Below are positions 35,228-44,718 of a stretch of 64,000 bases of DNA, piece by piece. The stretch comes from Lachnospiraceae bacterium. GTDB lineage: Bacteria > Bacillota > Clostridia > Lachnospirales > Lachnospiraceae. The notes beneath the pieces are model-generated. The model ran no database searches. It was not told the origin of the DNA and was given only the letters and a program-made list of their open reading frames with translations. Numbering within the stretch: the stretch's first letter is position 1; each line of letters starts with the position of its first letter. The translations under genes were made by a program, and so were the position numbers. Location: contig JAAUZD010000018.1 of the NCBI GenBank assembly GCA_014804785.1, positions 35,868-99,867 on the forward strand, in the 5' to 3' direction.

Positions 35228-37483
35228 CTACCTGTTCTCATTTACATAAATCTGAACTCTGTTCTGAATAATATTTGCCACATTCTCTGCGGATTTCTGC
35301 CCTTTAAAGAATGGTTCTGCCTCCTCTGTTATGATATTTACAATCTGCTGGTCTGTATTTTCAGAAATTCTCTCTGCAGAATCAATCAAAGCTTTTACCG
35401 CATCAATTTCCTCCTGTGTCGCCGCCATGATTTCAACAGAAAAATCATCCCATCCCCAGGTCGTTTTAGGCTGTTCTATCTGATTTCCCTCTTCATCCTC
35501 ATAATAATTAGGACTCATATCCAACTCAAACTGCTTGTCAAGAGATGTTTTTCTGACTGGGAATCCCCAGTTTCCATACTCGCTCACAAGACTGTCCTGA
35601 TATTCCTGGTCAATCAGCGCCTTCAAAAATTCCCAGACACCGTCTTTATATTTCGATTTGGATGACATAGCAAAGCTTCCGCTGGCAGGATAGATCAGAT
35701 TCCCTTTCTCTTCTTTATTTGGGAAGCCCACATAAGTAATCTCCTCCCCGAACATTCCTTTCATCATCTGATATTCCTGTACCGAACTGAGTGTAGTCAT
35801 CGTAAGCAGAATCTTATTTTCATGCAGCAAAGTTACAGTTGACTCTCTTTCACTATAATCCACATCATCATCTCCCGGAAACCGGGCAGCAAATTCAAGC
35901 GCTCTGATAAATTCTTCTCCATTAAAGAAACATTCTCCCGTCTCCCAATTGACAAATTCATCGATATCCTGATAGACACAATACCAGAGCATTGTGTCTC
36001 TGGAATCATACGTCATGACATAAGGCGGATTAATTTCATCCACAAGATCCAGCATTTCCGTAAGAGTCCATCCGTTCTCTTCTCCCACCAGAGAAGCTTT
36101 CCCGGCAATAGAGTTGATGCAGAATATCGGCATAATGCCATATAAACTGCCATCTACTTCGTATGCTTTCAAAATATTTTCCAAATAGTCCTCTTTCTTT
36201 ATGCCGCTTTTCTCCATATAAGGATACAAATCTTCAAACACGCCTTTATTTGCATATTGGGCAAAGTCAATCTGTGACAGGCTGATAATATCCGGACAGT
36301 CTTCCGTCGTCATATCCACCCCTAACTGTATAAGTCCTGTCTCAAAATCATCATTTCCATATTCCTTTATAACGATGCGGTACTGACTGTTATTTTTGTT
36401 GAAATCGATAATCTGCTTTCTGATATCTGAATCCATCCACATCGTACCGAGGATGATTTCCTCTTTAGCCTGCACCTCAGATTTGTCTTTTTTCACCAGA
36501 TAGACCAAGTCAAAAGAACTTTCCCCATCATTACCGTATTCTCGTATTATTGCCCAAATACGCCCGTCAGAAAGTTCCCCTACACATTCTATACTGTCTG
36601 CATTGATGTCTACATCCATCCAGGAAAACAGAGTTTCTTTGGTTCCTGCAGATAAATCCATGACAGAAACCTGACTATTGCTGCTTACAAGAAAACTTTT
36701 TTCAAGCCCCGTATACAATTTATCATTCCACTCCATCTCCATGTCCTTGACGGCATCACTAAGCTTTCTGCCTGCCAGATCAATTTTTTTAAGAGAGCCT
36801 TCAACGGATACATATACCTCTCCCTCTTTTGAAGCAGCTATGCTGCTGATCCACCAATCCCCTGCATCAATATCACAAATCCTCTGATAATCTTTATCCA
36901 GCACGGAAATGGTTCTGTCTCCTCTGTACAGATAAATATTTTCCTGCGCATCATCGCAAATACCCTGTATATAAGCGTACTCCACACTCTCAAAAAAATC
37001 GGCAATTACGGTCTCATCAATTACCGTTCCATCCTCTCCGGATATCCTGCATATAGATATCTCCGGTACAATGTCTATAATCCCACCATTATCGTCATAA
37101 GTATAATTATCACTGCTTTTGACAATCGTAATGCTGCCGTCTGCGTTTGCAATCATACCGCCTATATTAGAGTTCTCTTCCTCCTCGTACAGCAGCTGCG
37201 CCGCATTTTCCACTAGGTCATATTTATATATTCCACCTTGATATCCCTTATCCTCGTCCCATGTTGCCGCATTGATAAAAAGGGTATCCCCATTTGCTGC
37301 CGCTGAACCAATATAATCACACTCTATATTAAACTGCGTATATTCAGGAACATAAACACTTTCCGTCCCCGGCTCTACCGCCGGTCCCGTATCTTCTACA
37401 TCTTTCTTCCCGCAGCCAGATAAAGATACCGCCAGGATGCCCGCCAACATTGTTGCTATGATGATTCTTTTAATCCATCTCAT
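35228..37483 (-). CDS. Large lipoprotein: propeller-like N-terminus fused to solute-binding domain (paralogue)
   Basis: 751 residues. Lipoprotein signal ending in SLSGC (Cys24). Beta-rich repeats at about 40-335 look like a propeller. The solute-binding domain follows (RKQIIDFNKNNSQYRIVI to the end). It shares the domain order and the terminal block IIQNRVQIYVNENR with the protein at 27634-29967, indicating an old duplication. It is the first gene of the run down to the diguanylate cyclase and has a good promoter. Ligand unknown; the neighbouring GH13 enzyme suggests an alpha-glucan fragment. Confidence 0.87.
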   Translation of the reverse strand: MRWIKRIIIATMLAGILAVSLSGCGKKDVEDTGPAVEPGTESVYVPEYTQFNIECDYIGSAAANGDTLFINAATWDEDKGYQGGIYKYDLVENAAQLLYEEEENSNIGGMIANADGSITIVKSSDNYTYDDNGGIIDIVPEISICRISGEDGTVIDETVIADFFESVEYAYIQGICDDAQENIYLYRGDRTISVLDKDYQRICDIDAGDWWISSIAASKEGEVYVSVEGSLKKIDLAGRKLSDAVKDMEMEWNDKLYTGLEKSFLVSSNSQVSVMDLSAGTKETLFSWMDVDINADSIECVGELSDGRIWAIIREYGNDGESSFDLVYLVKKDKSEVQAKEEIILGTMWMDSDIRKQIIDFNKNNSQYRIVIKEYGNDDFETGLIQLGVDMTTEDCPDIISLSQIDFAQYANKGVFEDLYPYMEKSGIKKEDYLENILKAYEVDGSLYGIMPIFCINSIAGKASLVGEENGWTLTEMLDLVDEINPPYVMTYDSRDTMLWYCVYQDIDEFVNWETGECFFNGEEFIRALEFAARFPGDDDVDYSERESTVTLLHENKILLTMTTLSSVQEYQMMKGMFGEEITYVGFPNKEEKGNLIYPASGSFAMSSKSKYKDGVWEFLKALIDQEYQDSLVSEYGNWGFPVRKTSLDKQFELDMSPNYYEDEEGNQIEQPKTTWGWDDFSVEIMAATQEEIDAVKALIDSAERISENTDQQIVNIITEEAEPFFKGQKSAENVANIIQNRVQIYVNENR

Positions 37484-37543
37484 GAAATACCCCCTGCAAA
37501 CTACACCTTATAACCTTGTATCCACATCAACAATTCCATACAA

Positions 37544-37572
37544 ACTATAGCATACTATACTTGACGAGACAA
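37544..37572 (-). promoter_or_regulatory. Promoter of the seven-gene transporter/GGDEF locus
   Basis: Minus strand TTGTCT (37567-37572), 17 bases, TATAGT (37544-37549). A short inverted repeat, TATAG / CTATA with a 4-base spacer, overlaps the -10 box and may be an operator. Confidence 0.65.
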
Positions 37573-37599
37573 CGCAGATAATCTTAATTTTTTCCTAAA

Positions 37600-39360
37600 T
37601 TATCTCTTAATCCTGCGTATCAAAATTCCGTTTTTAAGGAGTGTACTGTCAATATAATGACGCTTGTAGAGCACCTCTCCTTCCCTGGGAATTTCAATGT
37701 CATCTTCCTCGCAATTGATGATGACCTCTACATAGTTGTCCATCCATCCCACTTTTGTGAACTCGATGACTCTGCGCCGGTTGATTTTATTGGGAAAATG
37801 AAAATTGCGGTCACGTAGAAGCGGTTCTTCCTTGCGGAGCTTAATCAGGCTTCTCACCATCTCGATTCGTTCATCATACTCTCCCGCATCAATCTTCCCC
37901 CAGGGCATACATCTGCGGCAGTCAGGATCATGACCGCCTTCCATGGCAATTTCTGTCCCATAATAGATACAGGGACTGCCCGGCATAGTAAAGAGCACTG
38001 CCAGCTGCTGGAAAAACTCATCCATATTTTTTACATCCGAGCGCAGACGCTTGGTATCATGAGAGTCCAAAAGATTAAACATAACGTCATTGGTCTGCTG
38101 CATATACCCCGTATAACATCTGTTGATAGTATATTCAAAATCTTCATTTGACAGCGATTTGTCAATCCAGAAATCCTTGATACTTTCTGCCAGAGGATAA
38201 TTCATAACCGCGTCAAACTCATCTCCCCGCAGCCATGGCATAGCATCATGCCAGATTTCTCCCAAAATATAAATATCCGGTTTGATTGCCTTCATACGGC
38301 TGCGAAGCTCTTTACAGAAAATATGGGAAATTTCATTTGCCACATCCAGTCTGATACCGTCAACATCATATTTTCTGACCCATTCCTCACAGACATTCAG
38401 GAAATACTCCCTCACTTTGGGGTTATTTGTATTTAATTTCGGCATATCATCATAAAATGCAAAACTGTAGTACTGCCTTGTACGCGCCGCTCCCTGTTCA
38501 AAGTTAAAAGGCCATTCCTGTATCATAAACCAGTCATAATATTCGGATTCCGGTCCTCTCTCCACCACATCTCTCCAGGGCTTAAAATTGGCGCCGCAAT
38601 GATTGAATACCCCATCCAGCATGATCCTGATACCGCGCTTATGCGCCTCCTGCACCAGCGTGCACATCGTATTCTCATCTCCAAAATGAGGATCGATCCT
38701 CGTATAATCGGAGGTATCATATTTATGTGCGGAAGGTGCTTCATTGACAGGAGTCAAGTACAGCCCCGTAATTCCCAGATTCTCCAAGTAATCCAATTTA
38801 TTGATGATTCCCTGCAGATCTCCTCCAAAAAACTCCTCGTTCCTGACACTGCCTGACTCCCGCCACGGGAGTACCCCTTCCGGATCATTAGACGGGTCCC
38901 CATTACAAAATCTCTCAGGAAAGATCTGATACCATACCGTTTGATTCACCCATTCAGGTGTTTCGTTGATATCTCCGGGATTCATCCACGGATAGACAAA
39001 GCACTGGCGGCTTCTTCCCTCCAGATTCATCTGTGCCTCGCTGACAATGCCATCCTCAAAATAAAACCACTTTTCATTTTCTGTTTTTATTTCAAAAAAA
39101 TATTTCAGGCGCTTGTAGTAAGGCTCTATGGTCGTTGTCCACCATAACTGATTTTTTAACCGCTTTTTGAAAGGGATATTCATAGCATCCCCTGTCCACA
39201 TTTCTCCTCCGCCTAAAATACCTGCGCTGAACGGATCCCCCTGAATAATATTGACATATTGCACGTCACATCCGGTTCTGATGTTGATGACCAGCCTGTC
39301 TTTATCCAACGGATAACAATAATTATCATTCGCCCTGTGATAAACCGCATTAAAATCCAT
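37600..39360 (-). CDS. GH13 alpha-glucan hydrolase (neopullulanase/cyclomaltodextrinase type)
   Basis: Alpha-glucan hydrolase, 586 residues from the ATG at 39360 (GGGAGG site). An N-terminal immunoglobulin-like domain (about 1-125) precedes the TIM barrel. Catalytic motifs: GVFNHCG, nucleophile Asp in GIRLDVANE, acid/base Glu in LGEIWHD, and NLLDSHDT. WYQIFPERFCNGDPSNDPEG is typical of subfamily 20. There is no signal peptide, so it acts in the cytosol on imported linear or cyclic maltooligosaccharides. It lies upstream of the transporter locus. Confidence 0.92.
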   Translation of the reverse strand: MDFNAVYHRANDNYCYPLDKDRLVINIRTGCDVQYVNIIQGDPFSAGILGGGEMWTGDAMNIPFKKRLKNQLWWTTTIEPYYKRLKYFFEIKTENEKWFYFEDGIVSEAQMNLEGRSRQCFVYPWMNPGDINETPEWVNQTVWYQIFPERFCNGDPSNDPEGVLPWRESGSVRNEEFFGGDLQGIINKLDYLENLGITGLYLTPVNEAPSAHKYDTSDYTRIDPHFGDENTMCTLVQEAHKRGIRIMLDGVFNHCGANFKPWRDVVERGPESEYYDWFMIQEWPFNFEQGAARTRQYYSFAFYDDMPKLNTNNPKVREYFLNVCEEWVRKYDVDGIRLDVANEISHIFCKELRSRMKAIKPDIYILGEIWHDAMPWLRGDEFDAVMNYPLAESIKDFWIDKSLSNEDFEYTINRCYTGYMQQTNDVMFNLLDSHDTKRLRSDVKNMDEFFQQLAVLFTMPGSPCIYYGTEIAMEGGHDPDCRRCMPWGKIDAGEYDERIEMVRSLIKLRKEEPLLRDRNFHFPNKINRRRVIEFTKVGWMDNYVEVIINCEEDDIEIPREGEVLYKRHYIDSTLLKNGILIRRIKR

Positions 39361-39395
39361 ATTGTAACCTCCCTGCACAATTGTTTTTACTTACA

Positions 39396-40760
39396 CTAAT
39401 TTTTGAAACTGTGTATCGGAGCAGGAATTCGTCCTCCTCTGCCAACAAATGCATCACATGAAAACGAATTCACCGACATAATTGGCGCATATCCTAACAG
39501 TCCCCCAAATTCAACCGTTTCCCCCACACCTTTTCCGATTACCGGAATGATGCGGACCGCTGTGGTCTTCTGGTTCACCATTCCGATTGCCATTTCATCT
39601 GCAATGATGCCCGAAATCGTAGTTGCCTTCGTATCGCCCGGAATCGCAATCATGTCTAACCCTACCGAACATACACAAGTCATTGCCTCCAGTTTTTCTA
39701 ACGTAAGCGCGCCCGCTTCCACTGCATTGATCATTCCCTGATCTTCGCTGACCGGAATAAACGCACCGCTTAAACCGCCTACATAAGAGGATGCCATGAC
39801 ACCTCCCTTTTTTACTTGATCATTTAAAAGCGCAAGCGCTGCCGTTGTTCCAGGTGCTCCCGCATATTCAAGTCCTATTTCACACAGAATATCCGCCACA
39901 CTGTCACCAATTGCCGGTGTAGGTGCAAGAGATAAATCTACAATGCCAAAGGGTACTCCCAGACGCTTAGAAGCCTCCTGGGCTACCAGCTGTCCTACAC
40001 GCGTAACTTTAAATGCTGTTTTCTTAATGGTTTCACAGAGAACTTCAAAATTTTCTCCCCTCACCCTTGAAAGTGCATTTTTAACGACTCCCGGTCCGCT
40101 GACACCCACATTGATGATTTTGTCTGCCTCTGTCACTCCGTGGAAAGCGCCTGCCATAAAAGGATTATCATCCGGCGCATTACAGAAGACCACCAGTTTT
40201 GCACAGCCTAAAGAATCCTGCTCCTTTGTGTGTTCTGCCGTCTGTTTGACGATTTTCCCCATCAGTCTCACCGCATCCATATTAATGCCCGTTTTGGTAG
40301 AGCCAAGATTTACGGAACTGCATACCCGTTCAGTGGAAGACAGCGCAGCAGGAATGGACCGGATCAATAGTTCATCCGCCGGTGTCATTCCCTTTGAAAC
40401 CAGTGCAGAATAACCTCCGATGAAATTAACGCCAACCTCATGTGCCACTTTATCAAGGGTCTTTGCAATAGATGCAAAATCTTCTTCATTCTTGCAGGCG
40501 GCACCGCCAATAAGCGCAATCGGTGTTACAGATATCCGCTTATTTACAATAGGAATCCCAAACTCTCTGGAAATTTCCTCCCCTGTTTTTACCAAGTCCT
40601 TGGCGGCATTATAAATTTTATGGTAAATCTTCTCGTTCAGCCCGTTTAAATCCGAATCGATGCAATCAAGCAGACTGATTCCAAGGGTAATCGTACGGAC
40701 ATCAAGATTTTCCTTGGTAATCATTTCATTCGTTTCAACTACTTCAAATAAGTTAATCAT
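39396..40760 (-). CDS. UPF0210 (PFL-like) family protein
   Basis: 454 residues from the ATG at 40760 (AAAGGA site). The family has a pyruvate formate-lyase-like fold but no known reaction. Conserved parts include [14 protein letters not shown] at the start, [17 protein letters not shown], and [13 protein letters not shown] at the very end. It is almost always paired with a UPF0237 ACT-domain gene, as here. Function unknown. Confidence 0.92.
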   Translation of the reverse strand: MINLFEVVETNEMITKENLDVRTITLGISLLDCIDSDLNGLNEKIYHKIYNAAKDLVKTGEEISREFGIPIVNKRISVTPIALIGGAACKNEEDFASIAKTLDKVAHEVGVNFIGGYSALVSKGMTPADELLIRSIPAALSSTERVCSSVNLGSTKTGINMDAVRLMGKIVKQTAEHTKEQDSLGCAKLVVFCNAPDDNPFMAGAFHGVTEADKIINVGVSGPGVVKNALSRVRGENFEVLCETIKKTAFKVTRVGQLVAQEASKRLGVPFGIVDLSLAPTPAIGDSVADILCEIGLEYAGAPGTTAALALLNDQVKKGGVMASSYVGGLSGAFIPVSEDQGMINAVEAGALTLEKLEAMTCVCSVGLDMIAIPGDTKATTISGIIADEMAIGMVNQKTTAVRIIPVIGKGVGETVEFGGLLGYAPIMSVNSFSCDAFVGRGGRIPAPIHSFKN

Positions 40761-40797
40761 AATTATCCTTTCCAATATCGTAAAAATAAAAACCAGT

Positions 40798-41070
40798 CTA
40801 AATTCTATGCATTTTATCGAAGATTTCTTCCTTCTGACATTTGATATCTACGCCAATTTTTTCCCCCAACGCCTTAAGTTCATCTGCCATCTCTCCAAAG
40901 TGTTTCTCCATCTGATTGATATCAACTATCATCATCATATTAAAATATCCCTGTACAATGGTCTGGGATATGTCCAAGATGTTGATCTTGTTCTGTGCAA
41001 GATAGGTACATACATTTGCAATAATCCCCACCGTGTCTTTTCCGACTACCGTAATAATTGTCCTATTCAT
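40798..41070 (-). CDS. UPF0237 ACT-domain protein
   Basis: 90 residues, a single ACT domain ([28 protein letters not shown]). ACT domains bind amino acids or similar ligands and control enzymes. It is encoded 37 bases before the UPF0210 gene and is probably its regulatory partner; the ligand is unknown. Confidence 0.92.
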   Translation of the reverse strand: MNRTIITVVGKDTVGIIANVCTYLAQNKINILDISQTIVQGYFNMMMIVDINQMEKHFGEMADELKALGEKIGVDIKCQKEEIFDKMHRI

Positions 41071-41109
41071 TTTATACCATCCTTTTACATGTTTTTAAAC
41101 AGCATATGA

Positions 41110-41940
41110 CTATGCTATGTGTATCACTTTCGATAATTCATTTCTTGCCGCAACATACATGGGAAAATCAGATGTATTTATGGATGCTGGTTCCTGTTCC
41201 TCCTCTTCCATATGCATGCGCGCCATAGTCACTTCCACCCGCACAGCCTCATAAGCAAGCTCCGGCAGATTGTTTTCTTTACTAAGATGCCCCAGCATAA
41301 CTGCCTGCAGCTTATCGTGCAGAAGACTGCATAAGAGCTGACCTGCCCTTTCATTTGACAAATGCCCTTTATCACCCAGAATACGCTGTTTCAGGTAATA
41401 CGGATAGGGTCCCACCTGAAGCATATTCACATCATGATTCGCCTCAATAAGAAGCGCATCCATCCCTCGAAGGGATTCCACTGTATAATCATTATAAGTG
41501 CCCAGATCCGTTATGATTCCCACTCTTTTCTTTCCATGAGAAATCCGATATGCCACAGGTTCCGCCGCATCGTGGGATATTTTCATTGGATTACATACCA
41601 AATCCTTTATAATGATCTTCTCATCTGCCCGGATCGGCAAAAACAGTTCCTCCGGTATCGCCCCCACCGAAGAGGTATTCTTTATTGCTTCAATGGTTCC
41701 CCTGGTTGCATAAATGGGCACACCGTATTTCCTTCCAAGCACCCCGAGCCCGGCTATATGATCTGCATGCTCATGGGTAATGAATATCCCGTCAATATCC
41801 CGCATGGATAAATCAAGTTCCTTTAGCCCTGCTTCCGTTCTTTTTCCGCTGATTCCCACATCCACCAGAAGATGTGTGGTATCTGAGCCAACATAAATAC
41901 AGTTTCCACTGCTTCCGCTGGCAATACTACAAATTCTCAT
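41110..41940 (-). CDS. Metallo-beta-lactamase-fold hydrolase, WalJ/YycJ type
   Basis: 276 residues. Metal ligands are in THEHADHIAGL, with later ligands in KISHDAAEP, IITDLG and LGHLSKENN. It opens with CSIASGSSGNCIYV. This family (YycJ/WalJ) has been linked to cell-wall and replication control in Firmicutes and resembles 5' exonucleases. It follows the FtsA-like gene by 17 bases. Substrate not established. Confidence 0.88.
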   Translation of the reverse strand: MRICSIASGSSGNCIYVGSDTTHLLVDVGISGKRTEAGLKELDLSMRDIDGIFITHEHADHIAGLGVLGRKYGVPIYATRGTIEAIKNTSSVGAIPEELFLPIRADEKIIIKDLVCNPMKISHDAAEPVAYRISHGKKRVGIITDLGTYNDYTVESLRGMDALLIEANHDVNMLQVGPYPYYLKQRILGDKGHLSNERAGQLLCSLLHDKLQAVMLGHLSKENNLPELAYEAVRVEVTMARMHMEEEEQEPASINTSDFPMYVAARNELSKVIHIA

Positions 41941-41957
41941 TTTCTCCCAATGCCTCC

Positions 41958-44111
41958 TTAAGACTGCCAGTACACTTCTATCACATCCCCTGCATTAATG
42001 GGCTCCATATATTGAGCCTTACGGCCATTCAATGTAGTGACGATTCCTTTTCCTCTAGGTCTTGATAAGTCAATGTCAATCGCTTCGAATATATCTACAT
42101 AGATATATTTATCTTTACCGCGCAGGGTAATCGGATTATGATTGACAATCACTTGAATCGACTTACCGCCTGTTTCAGATTCAGCGCCATTTTCTGTCTT
42201 TTCCTCCGGCACGTCCTCTGTCTCCGCTTTATCCGTCCCTTCTGCTGTATTTACTCTATTTACTGTATCTGCTTTATGTGTTGCATCCGCTTTGTCTGTT
42301 ACATCTGTATCTATGTTATCTGTTACATCTGTATCTGCGGCATCCATCCGCTGCAGTTTCTCCAATGTCCATGTCACTGAAAAATTTTCATATACTGGCG
42401 TTTCTTCATCTGCCAGTACGTGATTTACATATAGATTCATGTGTTTGTCAAGTACGACATCCATAAATTCAATGATCTGCCCTACCGTATAATAATTCAG
42501 GATTTCTATTTCATCTCCATCCTGAATTTCATAATAGTTCGACTGCAGAACGCCGTTGACGCTTGCAAATCTCGGCACCTCAACCTTTTTATCATTGACA
42601 AACACCGTAAGGCTCTCGGATGTTTCCGGCAAATCGCCGATTTTCATCCTTCCCTCTTCCCCAGCCGTAGACTCGATTACTTTGATAATATCATTTGCGT
42701 GAATCGGTGAATGGATATCTGCAGGTTCTCCGTTGACTGTAATTACAGCTGCTTCCCCCATCTGTCCTCTAGCCATACGCTGTTTCCCGTTCACCTTAAA
42801 GTTAAGTTCTTTTCCCCTCTTAGGGAACAATCCATCATTCGGAAACTGCATCTGCATAGCCGCATCTGCTACGTTAAGTTTGTTATTGTCATATATTTTA
42901 ATTCTGTTATTATTAAAACTGACAAAAATAAAGTTATTGCTCTGCTCGTAGAAGTTCAAGCAGATACCAATCGGTGTGACAAGAAGACTGTCTTTTTTGA
43001 TATCCTCTTCAAACACAATCTGCTGCATGACCTCTTCACCCCGAAGCGCCACACGCTGTCTGGCAATTCCAAGTTTATCCGCAATAGCATCCGTATATCC
43101 GGGAATCTTTCCGCCGCCTCCAACTACAAACACTGCACTGACTGGCTTGTCTCCATTTAACTCCTTTATTTTTTCTGCCGCCTGAATTGCCATATCTTCT
43201 ACCAGATCCGCTATGACTTTTCTCACCTCTTCACTGCTGATAGTCTGAGGTAACAACATAATATCCGTATAAGAAACCGTTTCCATTTCTCCTGCATCGC
43301 GCTTGATCTGTTCAGCTGCAGCAAAATCTACCAGACAATGTCTGGCAATTTCTTCCGTCAGCGCATCACCCGCAACCGGAATCATCCCATAGGCTAAAAT
43401 GCATCCATCATTTGTGATGGAGATATCGGAGGTTCCTGCCCCCACATCAAGAAGCGCAATATTCAGCATACGGAACCTTTCCGGAATTGCCAGCTGAATT
43501 GCCGCAATAGGCTCCAGTGTAAGACTGCTGACCGATAGACCTGCCAATTCCACTGCTTTGTACAATCCATCCACAACATCATCCGGTAAAAATGTTGCTA
43601 TTAGATCCACCCCTATCGTCCTTGCCTTATGTCCTTCCAGATTTCCCATGGGATATCCATTCAAATAGTACCTGACCACCGAATGTCCCACACAGTAAAA
43701 TTTGATATCTTCTTCCTCTTTTTTTTCAAGGAATTCCTGATAAGCCCTCTCCACCCCGGCTGAGATAATACCATAAATATCCTCCTGGCTTACTTCCTTA
43801 TCTCCCGTAAACGGATACTCCACATGTGTGGTCACTGTTTTGAGGACACGACCTGCAGCCGCAATGCATACTTCGGAGAGTTTTCGTCCTATCGCCTCTT
43901 CCAGTTCTTCCTTCACGACCCTGATTGTCTCTCCCACCTTTTGGATATCGTGTATCTGTCCGTCCAGCATGGCTCTGGTCTCATGTTCTTTTACCCGCTG
44001 TGCCATCACAACAAACTGGTTCCCGCTTTTATATCCAACGGTTCCGACAATACTTCTGGTTCCTATGTCAAGTCCAAATACCAGCTGTCCCGTATATTTT
44101 TTCCTATCCAT
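41958..44111 (-). CDS. FtsA/PilM-like actin-fold ATPase with long C-terminal extension
   Basis: 717 residues from the ATG at 44111 (a GTG one codon upstream is also possible). Residues 1-390 have the actin-like ATPase fold: FGLDIGTRSIVG, LLDVGAGTSDISI, FVVGGGGKIPG. FtsA is about 420 residues; here some 330 more follow. That tail has several beta-grasp-like segments (AVITVNGEPADIHSPIHANDIIKV; VTTLNGRKAQYMEPINAGDVIEV) around an acidic Asp/Thr repeat at about 590-640. The amphipathic membrane helix typical of FtsA is not evident. The role may be cell division or envelope assembly. Confidence 0.82.
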   Translation of the reverse strand: MDRKKYTGQLVFGLDIGTRSIVGTVGYKSGNQFVVMAQRVKEHETRAMLDGQIHDIQKVGETIRVVKEELEEAIGRKLSEVCIAAAGRVLKTVTTHVEYPFTGDKEVSQEDIYGIISAGVERAYQEFLEKKEEEDIKFYCVGHSVVRYYLNGYPMGNLEGHKARTIGVDLIATFLPDDVVDGLYKAVELAGLSVSSLTLEPIAAIQLAIPERFRMLNIALLDVGAGTSDISITNDGCILAYGMIPVAGDALTEEIARHCLVDFAAAEQIKRDAGEMETVSYTDIMLLPQTISSEEVRKVIADLVEDMAIQAAEKIKELNGDKPVSAVFVVGGGGKIPGYTDAIADKLGIARQRVALRGEEVMQQIVFEEDIKKDSLLVTPIGICLNFYEQSNNFIFVSFNNNRIKIYDNNKLNVADAAMQMQFPNDGLFPKRGKELNFKVNGKQRMARGQMGEAAVITVNGEPADIHSPIHANDIIKVIESTAGEEGRMKIGDLPETSESLTVFVNDKKVEVPRFASVNGVLQSNYYEIQDGDEIEILNYYTVGQIIEFMDVVLDKHMNLYVNHVLADEETPVYENFSVTWTLEKLQRMDAADTDVTDNIDTDVTDKADATHKADTVNRVNTAEGTDKAETEDVPEEKTENGAESETGGKSIQVIVNHNPITLRGKDKYIYVDIFEAIDIDLSRPRGKGIVTTLNGRKAQYMEPINAGDVIEVYWQS
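42295..42336 (-). repeat. 24-bp tandem repeat inside the FtsA-like gene
   Basis: TCTGTTACATCTGTATCT occurs at 42295-42312 and 42319-42336, a 24-bp period encoding an 8-residue repeat (DTDVTDxx). More degenerate units extend to about 42240. Length may vary between strains. Confidence 0.8.
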
Positions 44112-44707
44112 CACAGATACTCTCCCAATTTCCTGTCAATCTGGTGAAAGGCTGCAGGCAGACTCTCACTATTATCAATTACAACACTACAATATTTTCT
44201 GAAATCTTCTTCCCCAAGCTGGGAATTCATAATTGCGTCAATCTTTTCATCGGAATAATTTCTTGACTCCCTTAACCGTCCACGCCGAATCTCTTCTCTG
44301 GCATAAATATACCACATTTCATCCACAATGTCCAAATAGCCGTCCTCGATGAGAAGAGCCGCTTCAACAAACAGAAAATCCGTTTTTCCTTCTGCCCGCG
44401 CCGCTTCAATTTCATCAAGAATCATTTTTTTGACCGCCGGATGAATCAGTTGATTTACCTTTTTTAATAAATCCTTTGATTCAAAAATCTGTGCCGCCAT
44501 TTTCCCTTTATGTATCGTACCGTCTTCATTCAGGATTTCCGGTGACAGAAGTCTTACCAGTTCCTCATAACAAGCCTGTCCCGGTTCCTTAACCTTATGT
44601 GCGATTTCGTCTGCCATAAGGATCCTGCAGCGATACTTTTCTGCAATATAGCTTAGCAGGGCGGATTTTCCTGCACCCACTCCGCCCGTAATACCGATTA
44701 CCCTCAT
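44111..44707 (-). CDS. coaE: Dephospho-CoA kinase
   Basis: Last step of coenzyme A synthesis: phosphorylates the 3' hydroxyl of dephospho-CoA. 198 residues from the ATG at 44707, giving MRVIGITGGVGAGKSALLSY with the P-loop. Also seen: LMADEIAHKV, and the lid region RRGRLRESRNYSDEKIDA. It follows polA by 11 bases, a common pairing in Firmicutes, and its stop codon overlaps the next gene's start. Confidence 0.96.
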   Translation of the reverse strand: MRVIGITGGVGAGKSALLSYIAEKYRCRILMADEIAHKVKEPGQACYEELVRLLSPEILNEDGTIHKGKMAAQIFESKDLLKKVNQLIHPAVKKMILDEIEAARAEGKTDFLFVEAALLIEDGYLDIVDEMWYIYAREEIRRGRLRESRNYSDEKIDAIMNSQLGEEDFRKYCSVVIDNSESLPAAFHQIDRKLGEYL

Positions 44708-44718
44708 ATACTCACCTG

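Noticed and set aside
35228..37483. Possible adhesin or enzyme instead of a binding protein
   Set aside because: The C-terminal half aligns by eye with ABC solute-binding proteins and the gene is next to MalF/MalG permeases; no catalytic motif is seen.
37577..37605. Terminator after the GH13 gene
   Set aside because: The AT-rich 7-bp stem includes the stop codon and has no T-tract; read-through into the transporter locus cannot be excluded.
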